Source: LLD-282 sp964395835 (GTDB lineage: Bacteria; Pseudomonadota; Gammaproteobacteria; Berkiellales; Berkiellaceae). From it: a stretch of 64,000 nucleotides of DNA. Below are positions 33,967 to 44,239 of the stretch, piece after piece. Below the pieces are notes generated by a model that saw only the letters and a program-made list of their open reading frames with translations, did not search any database and was not told the DNA's origin. Each line of letters starts with the position of its first letter. The first letter of the stretch is position 1. The stretch spans positions 1 through 64,000 of the forward strand of contig CAYNBJ010000004.1 of assembly GCA_964395835.1 (NCBI GenBank). The letters run 5' to 3'. Both the position numbers and the translations under genes were made by a program.

Positions 33967-34920
33967 CTAAACTGATTCTTCCTCTTGAGGGAGCTGAGAG
34001 TTTTTTTCAAAACGAAATTGCGAGATGGCTTGTGGCAATGCACAAAAACATTCGACAACAGAGATCTCAGATTGTGATGCACCGAGAGCTGACAATAACA
34101 CAAAAAAATCGAAAAGTGGGTGTAGTGTCTTATGATATTTATCTTGAAGTATCTTTTTAATCATCGTATTTTTATCAAAAACAGGTTTGAGTCTCGGGCT
34201 TGAGAGACTCAGCTCTTGTGTCAGTTTGTGCGCCCAATGCGCAATACTTTGCTCCAAAACTGTGAGTTTTTTATAGGAAGGGTAAGATTGAAAAGAGGTC
34301 TCAAAAATTTTTAAGCGATATAAATCATCATAATCTGTATATAGCATCAGCCCAATTAAGTGAGAAAAGGATGTTTGTCGTTGTGGAGAAAAAAAACCAC
34401 AGTATGCACTCACAAAAGAAGAAAGATCCATCTGATGCTCAATTGCGAGCTGTCTGAAGATTTGGCTGTGATTATGATAATAAATTGCGCTCAAAACAAA
34501 TAATGCACTCAAAAAAGGCCAATCCTGAATTTCGAGAGTGTTTTTACAAAAAGACTCTTGAATTTGCTGCTCAGGATGCTCATAGAAACGAACATCACTT
34601 TGAAAAAAAGTGCAAAAAGTCATTAAAAGCTGATTGTAATAAGCCCAAGGATGATCATAAGTCGTCAAAGAAGCAGCTAGAGATTGTAAGGTTGCAATGG
34701 GTGAGGCTGTCAATAACCGCTGTTGCGAACGAAAGGTTTGCGCAATCAGTGCACGCTGATAGGTAGCCTGTTCATGAAAGGCTTGAAAATTTTTCAACTC
34801 TTTGTCTTGCTCAAAACCAATATATGCTAACTGTTCAAAAGAATAATCTTTGAGTATCTCTTCTAAAGAGCGCGTTGCTAAAAGTTGAGTAAAACAATCA
34901 TCCTGATATGAAAATTGCAT
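33967..34920 (-). CDS. Hypothetical helical protein, third gene of the addBA operon
   Basis: A 317-residue soluble, probably all-helical protein that I do not recognise. It is rich in F, L, Q and S, has a patch of aromatic residues (AIYYHNHSQIF) and an acidic end (QLPQEEESV). The ATG at 34918-34920 is four bases after the addA stop, so it is almost certainly translated from the addB-addA message. HflD commonly neighbours mnmA, but length and sequence do not fit HflD. A helper of the AddAB nuclease, or an unrelated passenger, are both possible. Confidence 0.75.
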   Translation of the reverse strand: MQFSYQDDCFTQLLATRSLEEILKDYSFEQLAYIGFEQDKELKNFQAFHEQATYQRALIAQTFRSQQRLLTASPIATLQSLAASLTTYDHPWAYYNQLLMTFCTFFQSDVRFYEHPEQQIQESFCKNTLEIQDWPFLSALFVLSAIYYHNHSQIFRQLAIEHQMDLSSFVSAYCGFFSPQRQTSFSHLIGLMLYTDYDDLYRLKIFETSFQSYPSYKKLTVLEQSIAHWAHKLTQELSLSSPRLKPVFDKNTMIKKILQDKYHKTLHPLFDFFVLLSALGASQSEISVVECFCALPQAISQFRFEKNSQLPQEEESV

Positions 34921-34924
34921 GTGT

Positions 34925-37900
34925 CTATCCTTGTTGTTTGAGAAAAATCTGATTCAGATCTTCGAGAGAATAATATTTTTGATGCGAAATGACATAAATG
35001 CCTATATCAATATGAGCCTTCCATAAAGAAGCTAGAAGTTTTTTATACTGAGCTAACTGATAGCAAATTCTCTCCACATCATGATTTGAAAAAAAAATTT
35101 TCCAATCAACGATCCAATATCTGTCCTGTGAAAGCTGCAACACTTTATCCACACGAAGATGCTCGACTTTTTTCTTGGATGCACTCCAATAGCTCAAGTT
35201 AAGCTCCTGATATGTTATATGAGAGCGTTCTTCCATAATCGATTGAAAAACACGACACGATTGCAATTGTGTCTGCCACAAAGCCCATTTCAAAGCTCCA
35301 TCCTGAGAATGTGCTTTTTGCCCACCCATTTGTCTCCATAAAGTCTGCCATAACTCTTCTCTTTGCGTAGAATTGAATTGAGAAATCTCAAGATATTTTT
35401 CAAGGATTTTATGAATGACTTGACCTAATACTTTCTCTTGAGAACGCTCATCACTTTCAGTCCATGTCCATGCTTCCTGATTAAAAGATAGTAAATGATC
35501 AGCTTGAGAAGATTGAAAAAAGACAGAAGATTTTTCATGCATTTTTTTACAGAGCGATCGAGGAACCACCCATGGAGTTTGAGATTGCTCTTGTAGATCG
35601 AAATACAATTCTAAAGAGGACAAAAAACTTCGTTTATGAATATTGTGTTGAGAATAGGACAAATAAAGCTGTTTTTTTGCACGAGTGAGAGCCACGTAAA
35701 GTAATCTTTGCGCTTCATAATCATGATGCATTTTTTGCATCTCCCAAAGAACCTCATAGTAGCTTCTCTGTGAGCTGTCGACAGAAACAGCAGCTAAAAC
35801 AGTTTTTTGAGTTTTAATAAAAACTGCTATTGGAGCATCATGAATCGGCAAGCGAGCACCTAAATTAGGCAAAAACACAGCATCAAATTCCAAACCTTTT
35901 GCTTTATGAATTGTAGACAGAGTGACTTTTTTTTCGTCTGCATCCACAGGAAAAGACGTTTGACGTGCCCACTCATCTAAAGCTTTCCACTCTCCTTCAA
36001 AAGACTCAAAGGCTTGCAATATATATTCCGCTGCTTCTTGTTCTTTTTCAGAAAACGCATCGTTCATTTTTAAAGCAAGATAAAGATGCCACAGCCGATC
36101 TTTCGCAGAACGACGATGTCCAAACGTTCTATAATTTTCTTCATATTCAAACCATGGATGAAGATCTTTTTGACAAACCACACTTAAGCAAGAGTGCGCT
36201 ATCGCCTTCCAAAAAGATTCTTCTGAAGATTGAAAAACCAGATCAATATCATGGAAAGTCGCACGAATCCATCGACTCCGTAAAAATTCTATCCAAAACA
36301 TTCGTTCAGATGGATGATCTAAAAGTTTTTGCCCAATACACAGATCGTGAAAAAGCTGATGATCTGAAATCATATATAGCTTAGAGCTTGAGAAGGGAAT
36401 TTTAAAATATTCTAATGCTTGCACAATAGGTTTAAGTGATGCGCGATCTCTCGCTAAGATACCTATACTTTGGTTTGGATCACTTTGCAAAAGAGTTTGA
36501 ATTGTGTGTGCAATTTGATAGGCTTCCTGATCAACACTTTCATAGCTCGTATAAAATAGTGAACGACCTTGATCAGCCTGCTGATGAGGAAAAGACTCAA
36601 TTGCGCGATCAACTCCAAACAAAAAAGAAGATGTGTCTCCAAAATGATCGAGCGCCCACTGGTTCACAAAACGAACAAGAGCGGGCTGAGAGCGAAAATT
36701 TTGTGTCAAAGTCACATTCCGCTTGGTGAGACCAGCAACCTCAAAGGAGCTCAAATCTTCAAAAACACTCACATCCGAACCACGAAAATAATAGATCGCT
36801 TGCTGCGGATCGCCTACTATAAAAAAAGATTTATCAGGACTATACTCCATCGTCTTGAGAAGCATTTTCATAAAATGCGACTGTGTCCACGACAGATCTT
36901 GAGCTTCATCAATAAAAAAATACTGTATGTTTTTTTGACAATAAATATCAAAATCAGTCTTCATCAGACCATGATCAAAAAGTCTTAAAATATTTTCACT
37001 CAGATCAATAAAATCGATTTGATCTGTTTGTTGTTTTTCGACTTCATACCAAGCGAATAGCAATTTTACCAAATCATTAAAATGTTCGGAGAGTAATGCC
37101 GGTGGAGCAGAAGGGTCGACCTGCTGCAAAATACTTAAAAAATTTCGTACTAAAGGATGTGTGTTAGCCAAAGATTGGATTTCTAAAAAGCAGTTCCAAG
37201 CATGATCTCGCAATAAAGCTGTATGCCATGGAGAAAGATTTTTTTCTCCCACAAATCCTTGTGCCGTACGTAGTGTTTTTCTGATTTCACCTTTTTCTGT
37301 CAAACAAATACGCGCAATCAACCAACATGCTTCAAATGCATTTTCAGGCGCTTTATGATAAATAGGATGATAACAAAGCACAAAAGATAAAAAATCATCA
37401 ATTGTAGCACGAGAAATTTTTTCAAAAAAAAACGAAATCTCTTGAGCAAAGATCGCGGGCCATGTCGGTTGTGATTCCTGCTCTAAGCGCTGAGATAAAA
37501 ACCATCTTTCACGCACTGATAACAAGTACGCAAAACTCTTTTTTACAATACTCATTTTATAATGATAATGCTGAGCAATGACAGAAAATCTTTGAGCATG
37601 ATTGTCGATCAGATAACAAATAAAACTTTGAGCCAGTCTGGAATAATGCTCATCTGGACTTAAAACAAGTTGTGTTTTGCCACTTTTAGAATGATCACAA
37701 AAACGAATATATAGCTTATAAAAATACGCATCAATTGTCATAATCATCCAAGATTGAGGATGATAAATCCAATGATTAGGATTGTTCTGTGCTGCAAGCT
37801 TAATACGATCAATATAAACCTGAAGCCCCTCTGAAAACTTGGATTGTGTTTCGAAAAGCATACTGTAAAGCCGATCTTTCATTTCCTGTGCAGCTTTCTG

Positions 37901-38068
37901 CGTAAAGGTCAGAGCAATCACTTTTTGTGGATTATCTGCCAGTATCATTGCTTTGAGATAACGCGTTATCAGCAAATGTGTTTTTCCAGAACCGGCAGGG
38001 GCACGTACTAAAAAAGAAACATCGAGGTTTTCACACAGCTGTTCGCGCAAAGATGCATCATGAATCAT
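34925..38068 (-). CDS. addA: AddA-type helicase-nuclease (RecB-like)
   Basis: A 1047-residue UvrD-superfamily helicase with C-terminal nuclease. Walker A is APAGSGKTHLL near residue 23; motif II FFIDEAQDLSWTQ; motif III GDPQQAIYYFRGSD; motif VI RLLYVALTRAKKQLYL. The C-terminal PD-(D/E)XK nuclease has LRVDKVLQ and IVDWKIFF, so the catalytic D and DxK are kept. With AddB it resects double-strand breaks for RecA loading. Coxiella uses AddAB in place of RecBCD. ATG 38066-38068 has GGAG six bases ahead and overlaps the end of addB by 11 bases; an ATG 12 bases earlier is less likely. Confidence 0.9.
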   Translation of the reverse strand: MIHDASLREQLCENLDVSFLVRAPAGSGKTHLLITRYLKAMILADNPQKVIALTFTQKAAQEMKDRLYSMLFETQSKFSEGLQVYIDRIKLAAQNNPNHWIYHPQSWMIMTIDAYFYKLYIRFCDHSKSGKTQLVLSPDEHYSRLAQSFICYLIDNHAQRFSVIAQHYHYKMSIVKKSFAYLLSVRERWFLSQRLEQESQPTWPAIFAQEISFFFEKISRATIDDFLSFVLCYHPIYHKAPENAFEACWLIARICLTEKGEIRKTLRTAQGFVGEKNLSPWHTALLRDHAWNCFLEIQSLANTHPLVRNFLSILQQVDPSAPPALLSEHFNDLVKLLFAWYEVEKQQTDQIDFIDLSENILRLFDHGLMKTDFDIYCQKNIQYFFIDEAQDLSWTQSHFMKMLLKTMEYSPDKSFFIVGDPQQAIYYFRGSDVSVFEDLSSFEVAGLTKRNVTLTQNFRSQPALVRFVNQWALDHFGDTSSFLFGVDRAIESFPHQQADQGRSLFYTSYESVDQEAYQIAHTIQTLLQSDPNQSIGILARDRASLKPIVQALEYFKIPFSSSKLYMISDHQLFHDLCIGQKLLDHPSERMFWIEFLRSRWIRATFHDIDLVFQSSEESFWKAIAHSCLSVVCQKDLHPWFEYEENYRTFGHRRSAKDRLWHLYLALKMNDAFSEKEQEAAEYILQAFESFEGEWKALDEWARQTSFPVDADEKKVTLSTIHKAKGLEFDAVFLPNLGARLPIHDAPIAVFIKTQKTVLAAVSVDSSQRSYYEVLWEMQKMHHDYEAQRLLYVALTRAKKQLYLSYSQHNIHKRSFLSSLELYFDLQEQSQTPWVVPRSLCKKMHEKSSVFFQSSQADHLLSFNQEAWTWTESDERSQEKVLGQVIHKILEKYLEISQFNSTQREELWQTLWRQMGGQKAHSQDGALKWALWQTQLQSCRVFQSIMEERSHITYQELNLSYWSASKKKVEHLRVDKVLQLSQDRYWIVDWKIFFSNHDVERICYQLAQYKKLLASLWKAHIDIGIYVISHQKYYSLEDLNQIFLKQQG

Positions 38069-40253
38069 GTAGATCTCCATCCATTTTTATCAGATGATAC
38101 CGACAGCTTGGCTTATACAAACATGTTCTACAAACAGACAAATCTACGGGTGCTGGCTCATGATCGCCGACCTCCCATTGTGCTAAAAGGGTATCCAGAT
38201 TCTTCTTCCACGCTACAAGATAACCCTCTGTTGCACCCTCTTGATAGACTAACAGATCTTTTTGAATAGAAAGCACCCCTAAGGTACTTGCGTCTTTGGC
38301 GAGAGCATAGATAGGTCCCTGCCAAGACTTAGGATTTTCACGCAACCAATCTCCAAGACTTTGGAATGTGCTTTTGATATCTATAATTAACCGACTCTCT
38401 GAATGATATAAATCCATTCTTCCAATCAGCCTCCATCCCCTTGGCCCAGCATACTCAAAAGATTGCTCAATATCGAAATGTTTGTACGGCAATTTGCATA
38501 ACTCCAACCGTGATTTCCAATGCATATAATGAGCTAAAATCCAATCTTCAGGAAAGGGTAAATCATCATAAGGCAGAGCCGCTGACCCTAAAGAATTTTG
38601 TATCATACGATGCACTAAATTTCCATAATATCGCGGATCGATATAAGGATGGTTATCAGCCTCTGTGACGCGTTGTAAGGCCTTTAAGGAACGAGCAAAT
38701 CCATAAAAAGGACAGCGACTAAACGCATCTATAATTGAGACAGAAAGCACATCCGAAGTTTTAGGAGATTTTGGTGTGATAAATGAGAAAATTTCTTTGT
38801 TTTTTTTGAAGCGAGACAAGGAAGGACTTTGATAGTGACCTGGGAAAATATCATTGATAATAAATGAAGGCAAATGCTCAAGGCTTTTATAAAAAGACAA
38901 AATGATTTTTTCTCTAGTTTGCGATTGTAAACGTTTTAAAATACCATTTAAATATCCTCTCTCTTTTTTAAAAGAGCTATGTGGATAATCAAATCTCTCT
39001 TGTAAATCAAAAGGGAGTAAGGGATCGAGTTCTAAGCTTTGAGGAAAACGCGTATGGTCACTATCAATTAACCATATTGCATCCCAAGGAAGCGCTGCTG
39101 CTTCAAGAAGACCTAAAATCATTTTGTGAGATTGTAAGGATTGTGGCTGAAAAATAATATTTTCTAATAATTGCGATAAAAGACTCATCGCTATGTCAAA
39201 ATCAAGCAAGCCCAGTAAACTGCTAAGATTTTGCGCATCTTGAAGATGCTTTTTTAAAGTATCAATTGCCTGATATTCACGACTTGATAAAGTCCAATCA
39301 AAAAAAATCTCTTCTTTTTGGGAAAAAGCAAGCCAAAAATCTAACCATTGGCTCCACAAGATCATCTGTTGAGAAGATGAAGCTTCCAAAATAGCTGCTT
39401 TCCATATTTGAATAATCGGCTCGTCAGCTAAAGGACAACCGTGTGAAAAAGAAATCTGATGACTCTGCTGGCTCAGTGAGGAGCGCAATAAAAGAGGATC
39501 GAAAACTGATAAAGATTTTTTTGTAATATGCTGAAAGCGTCTATCTAGATCTGGCACTATAATGGCACAGCGGTGTCCAGCTGGAGTATTTTTTAACCAA
39601 TTTAATGCATGGTCCCATTGTTGCCTATCCTCAGAGAAAGCATATTTCTCAACAAGAACAGCTTTTTTCACATCTTCAAAAGACGAAGCACGTTCTATAT
39701 AGACCTGATTGTGCATTTTATAGACATCAAAAAAAGCCTGTGCCAAAGGATAAATATCATCAAAGCCATAAAGATAGATGTTTGCATTGTTATATGATGA
39801 TTTTTGGGAAAAATGCTGAATCAAAATCTCAATTTTATCTTCAAAAAACGCTATCTTTTCTCTTTTTTTGTGCTCTTGTATGACACGATAAAATTTTAAA
39901 AATCTTTCTTGAGCTGCATTTTTGGGAAACAAAGAAAGTTCATGCTCAGTCTGTCTCCATCTTTTAAGTCTTTGATATGATTTAAAAAATGTTCGGGGAC
40001 AAGGTGCCTTCTCACTAGAACGCTGAAAAATATACCATAACCATAGATACGCATCCCGATCAGAAAGGCACAGCACAGGTGTTGCGTAGCACTCATCATC
40101 AAATAACTGCGAAATCCACTGGGTGAAAGAAACGATAGGATGAAACAAAACCACAGATTGCTTGCGAGTGAGCTGCTCCATCCAATACCGCGCTAAACGC
40201 TCATTAGGAACAATCACCCGAAAGCCTTGTTCCAAGGCTTCAAGCGGTGTCAT
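38058..40253 (-). CDS. addB: AddB-like nuclease subunit with Fe-S cluster motif
   Basis: A 731-residue protein with an inactivated helicase-like N-terminal region and a C-terminal PD-(D/E)XK nuclease: GRMDLYHSESRLIIDIKS. Four cysteines suited to a 4Fe-4S cluster flank the nuclease: one in FSRCPFYGFAR and three in CRTCLYKPSC (C-x2-C-x5-C), the pattern known from AddB. It matches the shorter AddB-like proteins of gammaproteobacteria (often annotated as probable DNA repair protein). The antiporter stop lies three bases upstream, so the operon reads antiporter-addB-addA-unknown. Confidence 0.85.
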   Translation of the reverse strand: MTPLEALEQGFRVIVPNERLARYWMEQLTRKQSVVLFHPIVSFTQWISQLFDDECYATPVLCLSDRDAYLWLWYIFQRSSEKAPCPRTFFKSYQRLKRWRQTEHELSLFPKNAAQERFLKFYRVIQEHKKREKIAFFEDKIEILIQHFSQKSSYNNANIYLYGFDDIYPLAQAFFDVYKMHNQVYIERASSFEDVKKAVLVEKYAFSEDRQQWDHALNWLKNTPAGHRCAIIVPDLDRRFQHITKKSLSVFDPLLLRSSLSQQSHQISFSHGCPLADEPIIQIWKAAILEASSSQQMILWSQWLDFWLAFSQKEEIFFDWTLSSREYQAIDTLKKHLQDAQNLSSLLGLLDFDIAMSLLSQLLENIIFQPQSLQSHKMILGLLEAAALPWDAIWLIDSDHTRFPQSLELDPLLPFDLQERFDYPHSSFKKERGYLNGILKRLQSQTREKIILSFYKSLEHLPSFIINDIFPGHYQSPSLSRFKKNKEIFSFITPKSPKTSDVLSVSIIDAFSRCPFYGFARSLKALQRVTEADNHPYIDPRYYGNLVHRMIQNSLGSAALPYDDLPFPEDWILAHYMHWKSRLELCKLPYKHFDIEQSFEYAGPRGWRLIGRMDLYHSESRLIIDIKSTFQSLGDWLRENPKSWQGPIYALAKDASTLGVLSIQKDLLVYQEGATEGYLVAWKKNLDTLLAQWEVGDHEPAPVDLSVCRTCLYKPSCRYHLIKMDGDLHDS

Positions 40254-40256
40254 AAC

Positions 40257-41591
40257 CTAAGCAACCGATAAAGAAGAAGTATTCGCATCCTCAAGGCTAT
40301 CGAAGTCTTTTTGCATTTCATTATCTTTGGGTTTTAGTGCTGCTTGACTCAAATTCATTTGTGATAACAAAGGTGCGATAGTCATGCCCTGAATAATAAT
40401 GGAAAATATCACAACACTATATGTCATTGTAAGAATGCTTTCTCGATCAGGATTTTGATCTGCGATCATTAATGCTAGGGCGATAGAAATACCCCCTCTC
40501 ATCCCTCCCCATGTCATCAGCCAAATCAGTTTAGAATTGACCAATCGTAAACCAGCTATCCATGTTAAAGGAACAGCAACTGAGATCCAGCGTGCAATCA
40601 CCGTCACGCCGATGATGCCAACAGAGGTAATATAAATCACTGATGAGGACTGGAGCTCAAAAAACTCTAAGCCAATAATAGCAAATAAAAAAGCATTCAA
40701 GATTTCATCTACAAAATCCCAAAATTCATATAAGTGATCGGTTAAAGATCTGGAAAAAATTCCGCAGCGCAGCGCTTGCCCAATATACAAACCAGAAACA
40801 CCTATAGTAATGACAGCAGAAACATGCAAAGAATGCTCAGCCACTAAGTATACAGTCGCCACAAAAGCCATCGTCATCATCATAAGCACAAATGCACTAT
40901 CAATCTTTGCAATCAATTTGGTAAAAATTTTTCCACTAAATAATCCAAAAACAAAACCGCCTAATGCCTGTCTTAAGAAAAAGGCCACAAATCCGAACAA
41001 AGACAACTCTAAACTTCCATCAATTGCTCCACTTAGGGCAACAAAGAGCACAATGCCCATAGCGTCATTAAAAAGCGCCTCTCCCGCAATTTTCATCTCT
41101 AAACTCTTTGGTGCTTTTGAGGATTTCAAAATACTCATCACAGCGACAGGATCGGTCGGTGAGATCAAAGAACCGAACAGCAAGCAAGATAAAAAAGAAA
41201 TATGAAGTCCAGTGAGCTGTGCCATAAGCCATGTTCCTATCCCAATCACAGCTGTAGAAATGAGGACACTCACTGTAGAAAGCAAAGAAATAATCATTTT
41301 ATGCTTATATAGATCGCGCGCATCAATTTGCAAGGCACCTGCAAACAAAAGATATCCCAACATTTTGTGCAGAAAGGTCCTTGAAAATTCCAAGCCTGAC
41401 ACTGCATTCATCACCATTTGTGTCATAGACAAAGGTGTGAGATAATCAATAGTGACTAGGCACAAGGCACAAAGTAACGTGATAAAAGTCAGCCCAATAG
41501 ATTTGGGAAGCTGCAAAAATCTATGATTTACATAACTTGCAGTAGCAGTCACAAAAATTATAGCTGTGCCGATTTCTTCAGATCCAATCAA
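40257..41591 (-). CDS. CPA1-type Na+/H+ antiporter (NhaP-like)
   Basis: A 444-residue membrane protein with about 12 helices. Diagnostic motifs are LISPTDPVAVMS (the TDP of helix 4-5) and GEALFNDAMGIVLF (the ND ion-binding site). A GGMRGGISIALAL stretch near the C-terminal helices is also typical. It exchanges protons for Na+ or K+ across the inner membrane. The start is TTG 41589-41591, decided by AAGGAG at seven bases spacing; no ATG fits. It is the first gene of the addBA operon. Confidence 0.9.
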   Translation of the reverse strand: MIGSEEIGTAIIFVTATASYVNHRFLQLPKSIGLTFITLLCALCLVTIDYLTPLSMTQMVMNAVSGLEFSRTFLHKMLGYLLFAGALQIDARDLYKHKMIISLLSTVSVLISTAVIGIGTWLMAQLTGLHISFLSCLLFGSLISPTDPVAVMSILKSSKAPKSLEMKIAGEALFNDAMGIVLFVALSGAIDGSLELSLFGFVAFFLRQALGGFVFGLFSGKIFTKLIAKIDSAFVLMMMTMAFVATVYLVAEHSLHVSAVITIGVSGLYIGQALRCGIFSRSLTDHLYEFWDFVDEILNAFLFAIIGLEFFELQSSSVIYITSVGIIGVTVIARWISVAVPLTWIAGLRLVNSKLIWLMTWGGMRGGISIALALMIADQNPDRESILTMTYSVVIFSIIIQGMTIAPLLSQMNLSQAALKPKDNEMQKDFDSLEDANTSSLSVA

Positions 41592-41736
41592 TTACGCTCT
41601 CCTTCAAATATTGAACACATAGACTTTTTCTATCTTTTTGTTTATGCTGCAAACACAATAAAACCTCTTGATTTACAGCTTTTGATGCCGAGATGCGCTC
41701 TAAAGCTCGATCCCAGTTAAGGAAAAATTTTATACA

Positions 41737-42945
41737 ATGATACAAGATTTTAATCGATTTCTCCATTGGAGTACAGCGGCCTTACTTTATACAATTTGTT
41801 TTTTTATTCGCGTATCTCCCAATACATTGCAAGAGGTCTTGCAAACTGATCTCTCCCTTTCCTTTGGCCAGATCGGGCTCGTTTCTGCAATATATTATTA
41901 TACTTATGGATTAAGCCAAATGCTCGGTTCTCTGAGTGTGCATTATATTGGTATTCAACGTTATTTGCGTTTTTGCCTTTTGTTTTTGATTGCAGGCCTC
42001 TGTCTTTTTATTTTCTCTACAAGCTTAACAGAGTTATTATTGTCACGTTTTTTAATGGGCATCGGGGCATCAATTTTGTTTTTCTATACACTTCAGCTTG
42101 CTGAAAAAATGCTGCCACATTATCGCTTTTCCTTTTTTGTTGCACTCACAAATCTGATGGGTATTCTGGGTGCGCTCTGTGCTCAAACACCATTGGAATA
42201 TGCTTTATCTCTCTATCACTGGAGATATATTTTTTCATTAATCTTAGCAGTCAGCCTTCTACTGATTCCTTTTATTCTCGAGCAAGAATCTTATTTTGAG
42301 ACGTCTCAAGCAACTGAAGCTTCATACACTCATGTAAAAAACGATTTGCTTTCTTTGTGGAATGAACGTGTTTTCTTTGGGCTCAGTGCGCTCATTGCTC
42401 TTTGTATGATGATGCCTTTATTAATTATTCCTGAAATGTGGGGCTCTTTATTTTTAGAAAAAGTGTATGGATTATCCTCTTTAACATCATCTTATATATT
42501 GTCATTTTTTTTTATAGGTGTGGCTGCAGGATCGGTCGCTCAATTACTCTGTAATCTAGAACAATGGTTTTACGCACATCTCAGCCGAATTGTTTTATTT
42601 GAATTTATAAGTGTGACTTTATTTTTATACCTCCCCTTTGTCTCCACACATATCTTATGCTTTTTAGGCTTTACCACAGGAGCAATTGCAAGTTCAATGC
42701 TAATCTTTTTTTCTCTGCTGAAAAAAAGATTAGCGCACAACATTCTTGTAGTGCCTTTTTTTAATATGATTTTAATCATTATTGGCTCTTTTTTTCAGCC
42801 GTTGATTGGAATTTTTTTCGATATTCTGAAAGATCGCATTGGATTAGAAATGTCCTGTGTTTTAGGATTGAGTCTCGTTCCTTTGTGCATGATTTTAGGA
42901 CATTTTCTATCCACAATTCTTTGTAAACACACACAGGAGGCATAA
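41737..42945 (+). CDS. MFS transporter
   Basis: A 402-residue carrier with about 12 hydrophobic helices. The first helices contain FFIRVSPNTL and GLVSAIYYYTYGLSQM, a pattern seen in MFS proteins of Legionella and Coxiella, including the phagosomal (Pht-type) amino acid and nucleoside carriers, but this is not enough to name a substrate. Residues around helix 4-5 have the LSRFLMGIGAS motif. The nhaD gene begins four bases after its stop. Nutrient uptake from a host is a reasonable inference. Confidence 0.8.
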   Translation: MIQDFNRFLHWSTAALLYTICFFIRVSPNTLQEVLQTDLSLSFGQIGLVSAIYYYTYGLSQMLGSLSVHYIGIQRYLRFCLLFLIAGLCLFIFSTSLTELLLSRFLMGIGASILFFYTLQLAEKMLPHYRFSFFVALTNLMGILGALCAQTPLEYALSLYHWRYIFSLILAVSLLLIPFILEQESYFETSQATEASYTHVKNDLLSLWNERVFFGLSALIALCMMMPLLIIPEMWGSLFLEKVYGLSSLTSSYILSFFFIGVAAGSVAQLLCNLEQWFYAHLSRIVLFEFISVTLFLYLPFVSTHILCFLGFTTGAIASSMLIFFSLLKKRLAHNILVVPFFNMILIIIGSFFQPLIGIFFDILKDRIGLEMSCVLGLSLVPLCMILGHFLSTILCKHTQEA

Positions 42946-42949
42946 AATA

Positions 42950-44239
42950 ATGCAAATAATATCTACACTTATTTTAACAATCGTTCTTGGAGGCTACGGT
43001 CTTGTCATTGCTGAGGAAAGAGTCCGACTCAAAAAATCCCTCATTATGATTACTGTCACTTCTTTTATTTGGCTCCTGATGGGTGCCAGTGACCTGATAG
43101 AGCAATCTATGTTATCCAGCGCTTTTCAGAATGAATTCTTAGCCTTCTCAGAAATTTTCTTTTTTATTGTCGTTGCGCTCATTTATATACATAGCCTTGA
43201 ACATTACGGATTTTTTTCTTTTATTGAAAAAAAAGTGCTCGCCTATAGCTCAACATCAACAGGATTATTTTGGATCAGCGGTCTTTTTGCTTTTTGCCTC
43301 TCTCCGTTTTTAGACAATCTGACAACAGCCTTGGTCTTAGGTCAAGTAGTGATTGGATTTTTTCCAAATACCCCACAGGTTCTGAATCTGTTACTGCTCA
43401 ATATTGTTTTAGCCTCAAACGCAGGCGGGGTCTTTTCTCCTTTTGGCGACCTCACATCTTTAATGCTATGGCAATCCGGATTTGTTTCAGCTCAAGATTT
43501 TCTCGCCTTATTTGTACCAGCACTCGTCAGTTATCTGATTCCAGCTCTTTTATGCAGTGTGTTTTTAGAAAAAAAGAAATTAAATTTGCATCATAAACAA
43601 ACTATGCGAACAGAATTATGGCCCATTTTTGGCTTGGCTTTTTTTATTACAATTATGATTTCCGTAATTGCTCAGCATTACTATGAAATTCCAGCTGTTT
43701 TTGGGCTGATTGCAGGTTTAGGATTGCTGGGATTAATAGAGAGATTCTTGGTGCCACCATCGAGTGACCATGATGTTTTTGTACGGTTCCAACATATTCC
43801 ATGGGATACCCTGTTATTTTTTTACGGAATAATGCTCTCTGTACAAGCATTATCTCTTTTAGGATGGTTAGAATATTTCGCTCATTTTCTTTACACAGAT
43901 CTGTCGGCACTATTAAATCTTCAGGGAACATTAAGTTCAGTGATTGGTCATAGCATGATTGGTCTGATTTCATCTGTCATTGATAATATTCCAATGATGG
44001 CAACGGTCTTAAAAATGGATCTGGATTTTTCAAAAGGATCTTGGCTCTTACTAGCACTGACCACTGGTATAGGAGGCTCTCTTTTGTCTATTGGATCAGC
44101 CAGCGGAATCGCTTTAATGGGACTGTCTCGTGGGCAATACAATTTTCGAACCCATCTTGCTTATAGCCCAGCGATTGCTCTTGGGTATATTTTAGCTATT
44201 GTCGTACACTGTATTTTAAATAAAGGACTGTTCATATGA
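42950..44239 (+). CDS. nhaD: Na+/H+ antiporter NhaD
   Basis: A 429-residue ion-transporter-superfamily membrane protein. NhaD signatures include CLSPFLDNLTTALVLGQVV in the first half and NAGGVFSPFGDLTSLMLW, with a matching SSVIDNIPMMATVL and GIGGSLLSIGSASG in the second half: the two inverted repeats of the fold. It exports Na+ or Li+ in exchange for protons. AGGAGG lies ten bases before the ATG. Its stop overlaps the rnhA start (ATGA), so it leads a coupled operon. Confidence 0.93.
   Translation: MQIISTLILTIVLGGYGLVIAEERVRLKKSLIMITVTSFIWLLMGASDLIEQSMLSSAFQNEFLAFSEIFFFIVVALIYIHSLEHYGFFSFIEKKVLAYSSTSTGLFWISGLFAFCLSPFLDNLTTALVLGQVVIGFFPNTPQVLNLLLLNIVLASNAGGVFSPFGDLTSLMLWQSGFVSAQDFLALFVPALVSYLIPALLCSVFLEKKKLNLHHKQTMRTELWPIFGLAFFITIMISVIAQHYYEIPAVFGLIAGLGLLGLIERFLVPPSSDHDVFVRFQHIPWDTLLFFYGIMLSVQALSLLGWLEYFAHFLYTDLSALLNLQGTLSSVIGHSMIGLISSVIDNIPMMATVLKMDLDFSKGSWLLLALTTGIGGSLLSIGSASGIALMGLSRGQYNFRTHLAYSPAIALGYILAIVVHCILNKGLFI

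Noticed and set aside
33967..34920. HflD as identity of the gene next to mnmA
   Set aside because: hflD normally follows mnmA on the same strand and encodes about 210 residues; this gene is on the opposite strand, has 317 codons and no visible similarity.
34925..40253. Alphaproteobacterial origin suggested by AddAB
   Set aside because: Gene orders around tig/clp/lon, lpxC-secA, rnhA-dnaQ and rsmI are gammaproteobacterial, and AddAB is known in Coxiella.
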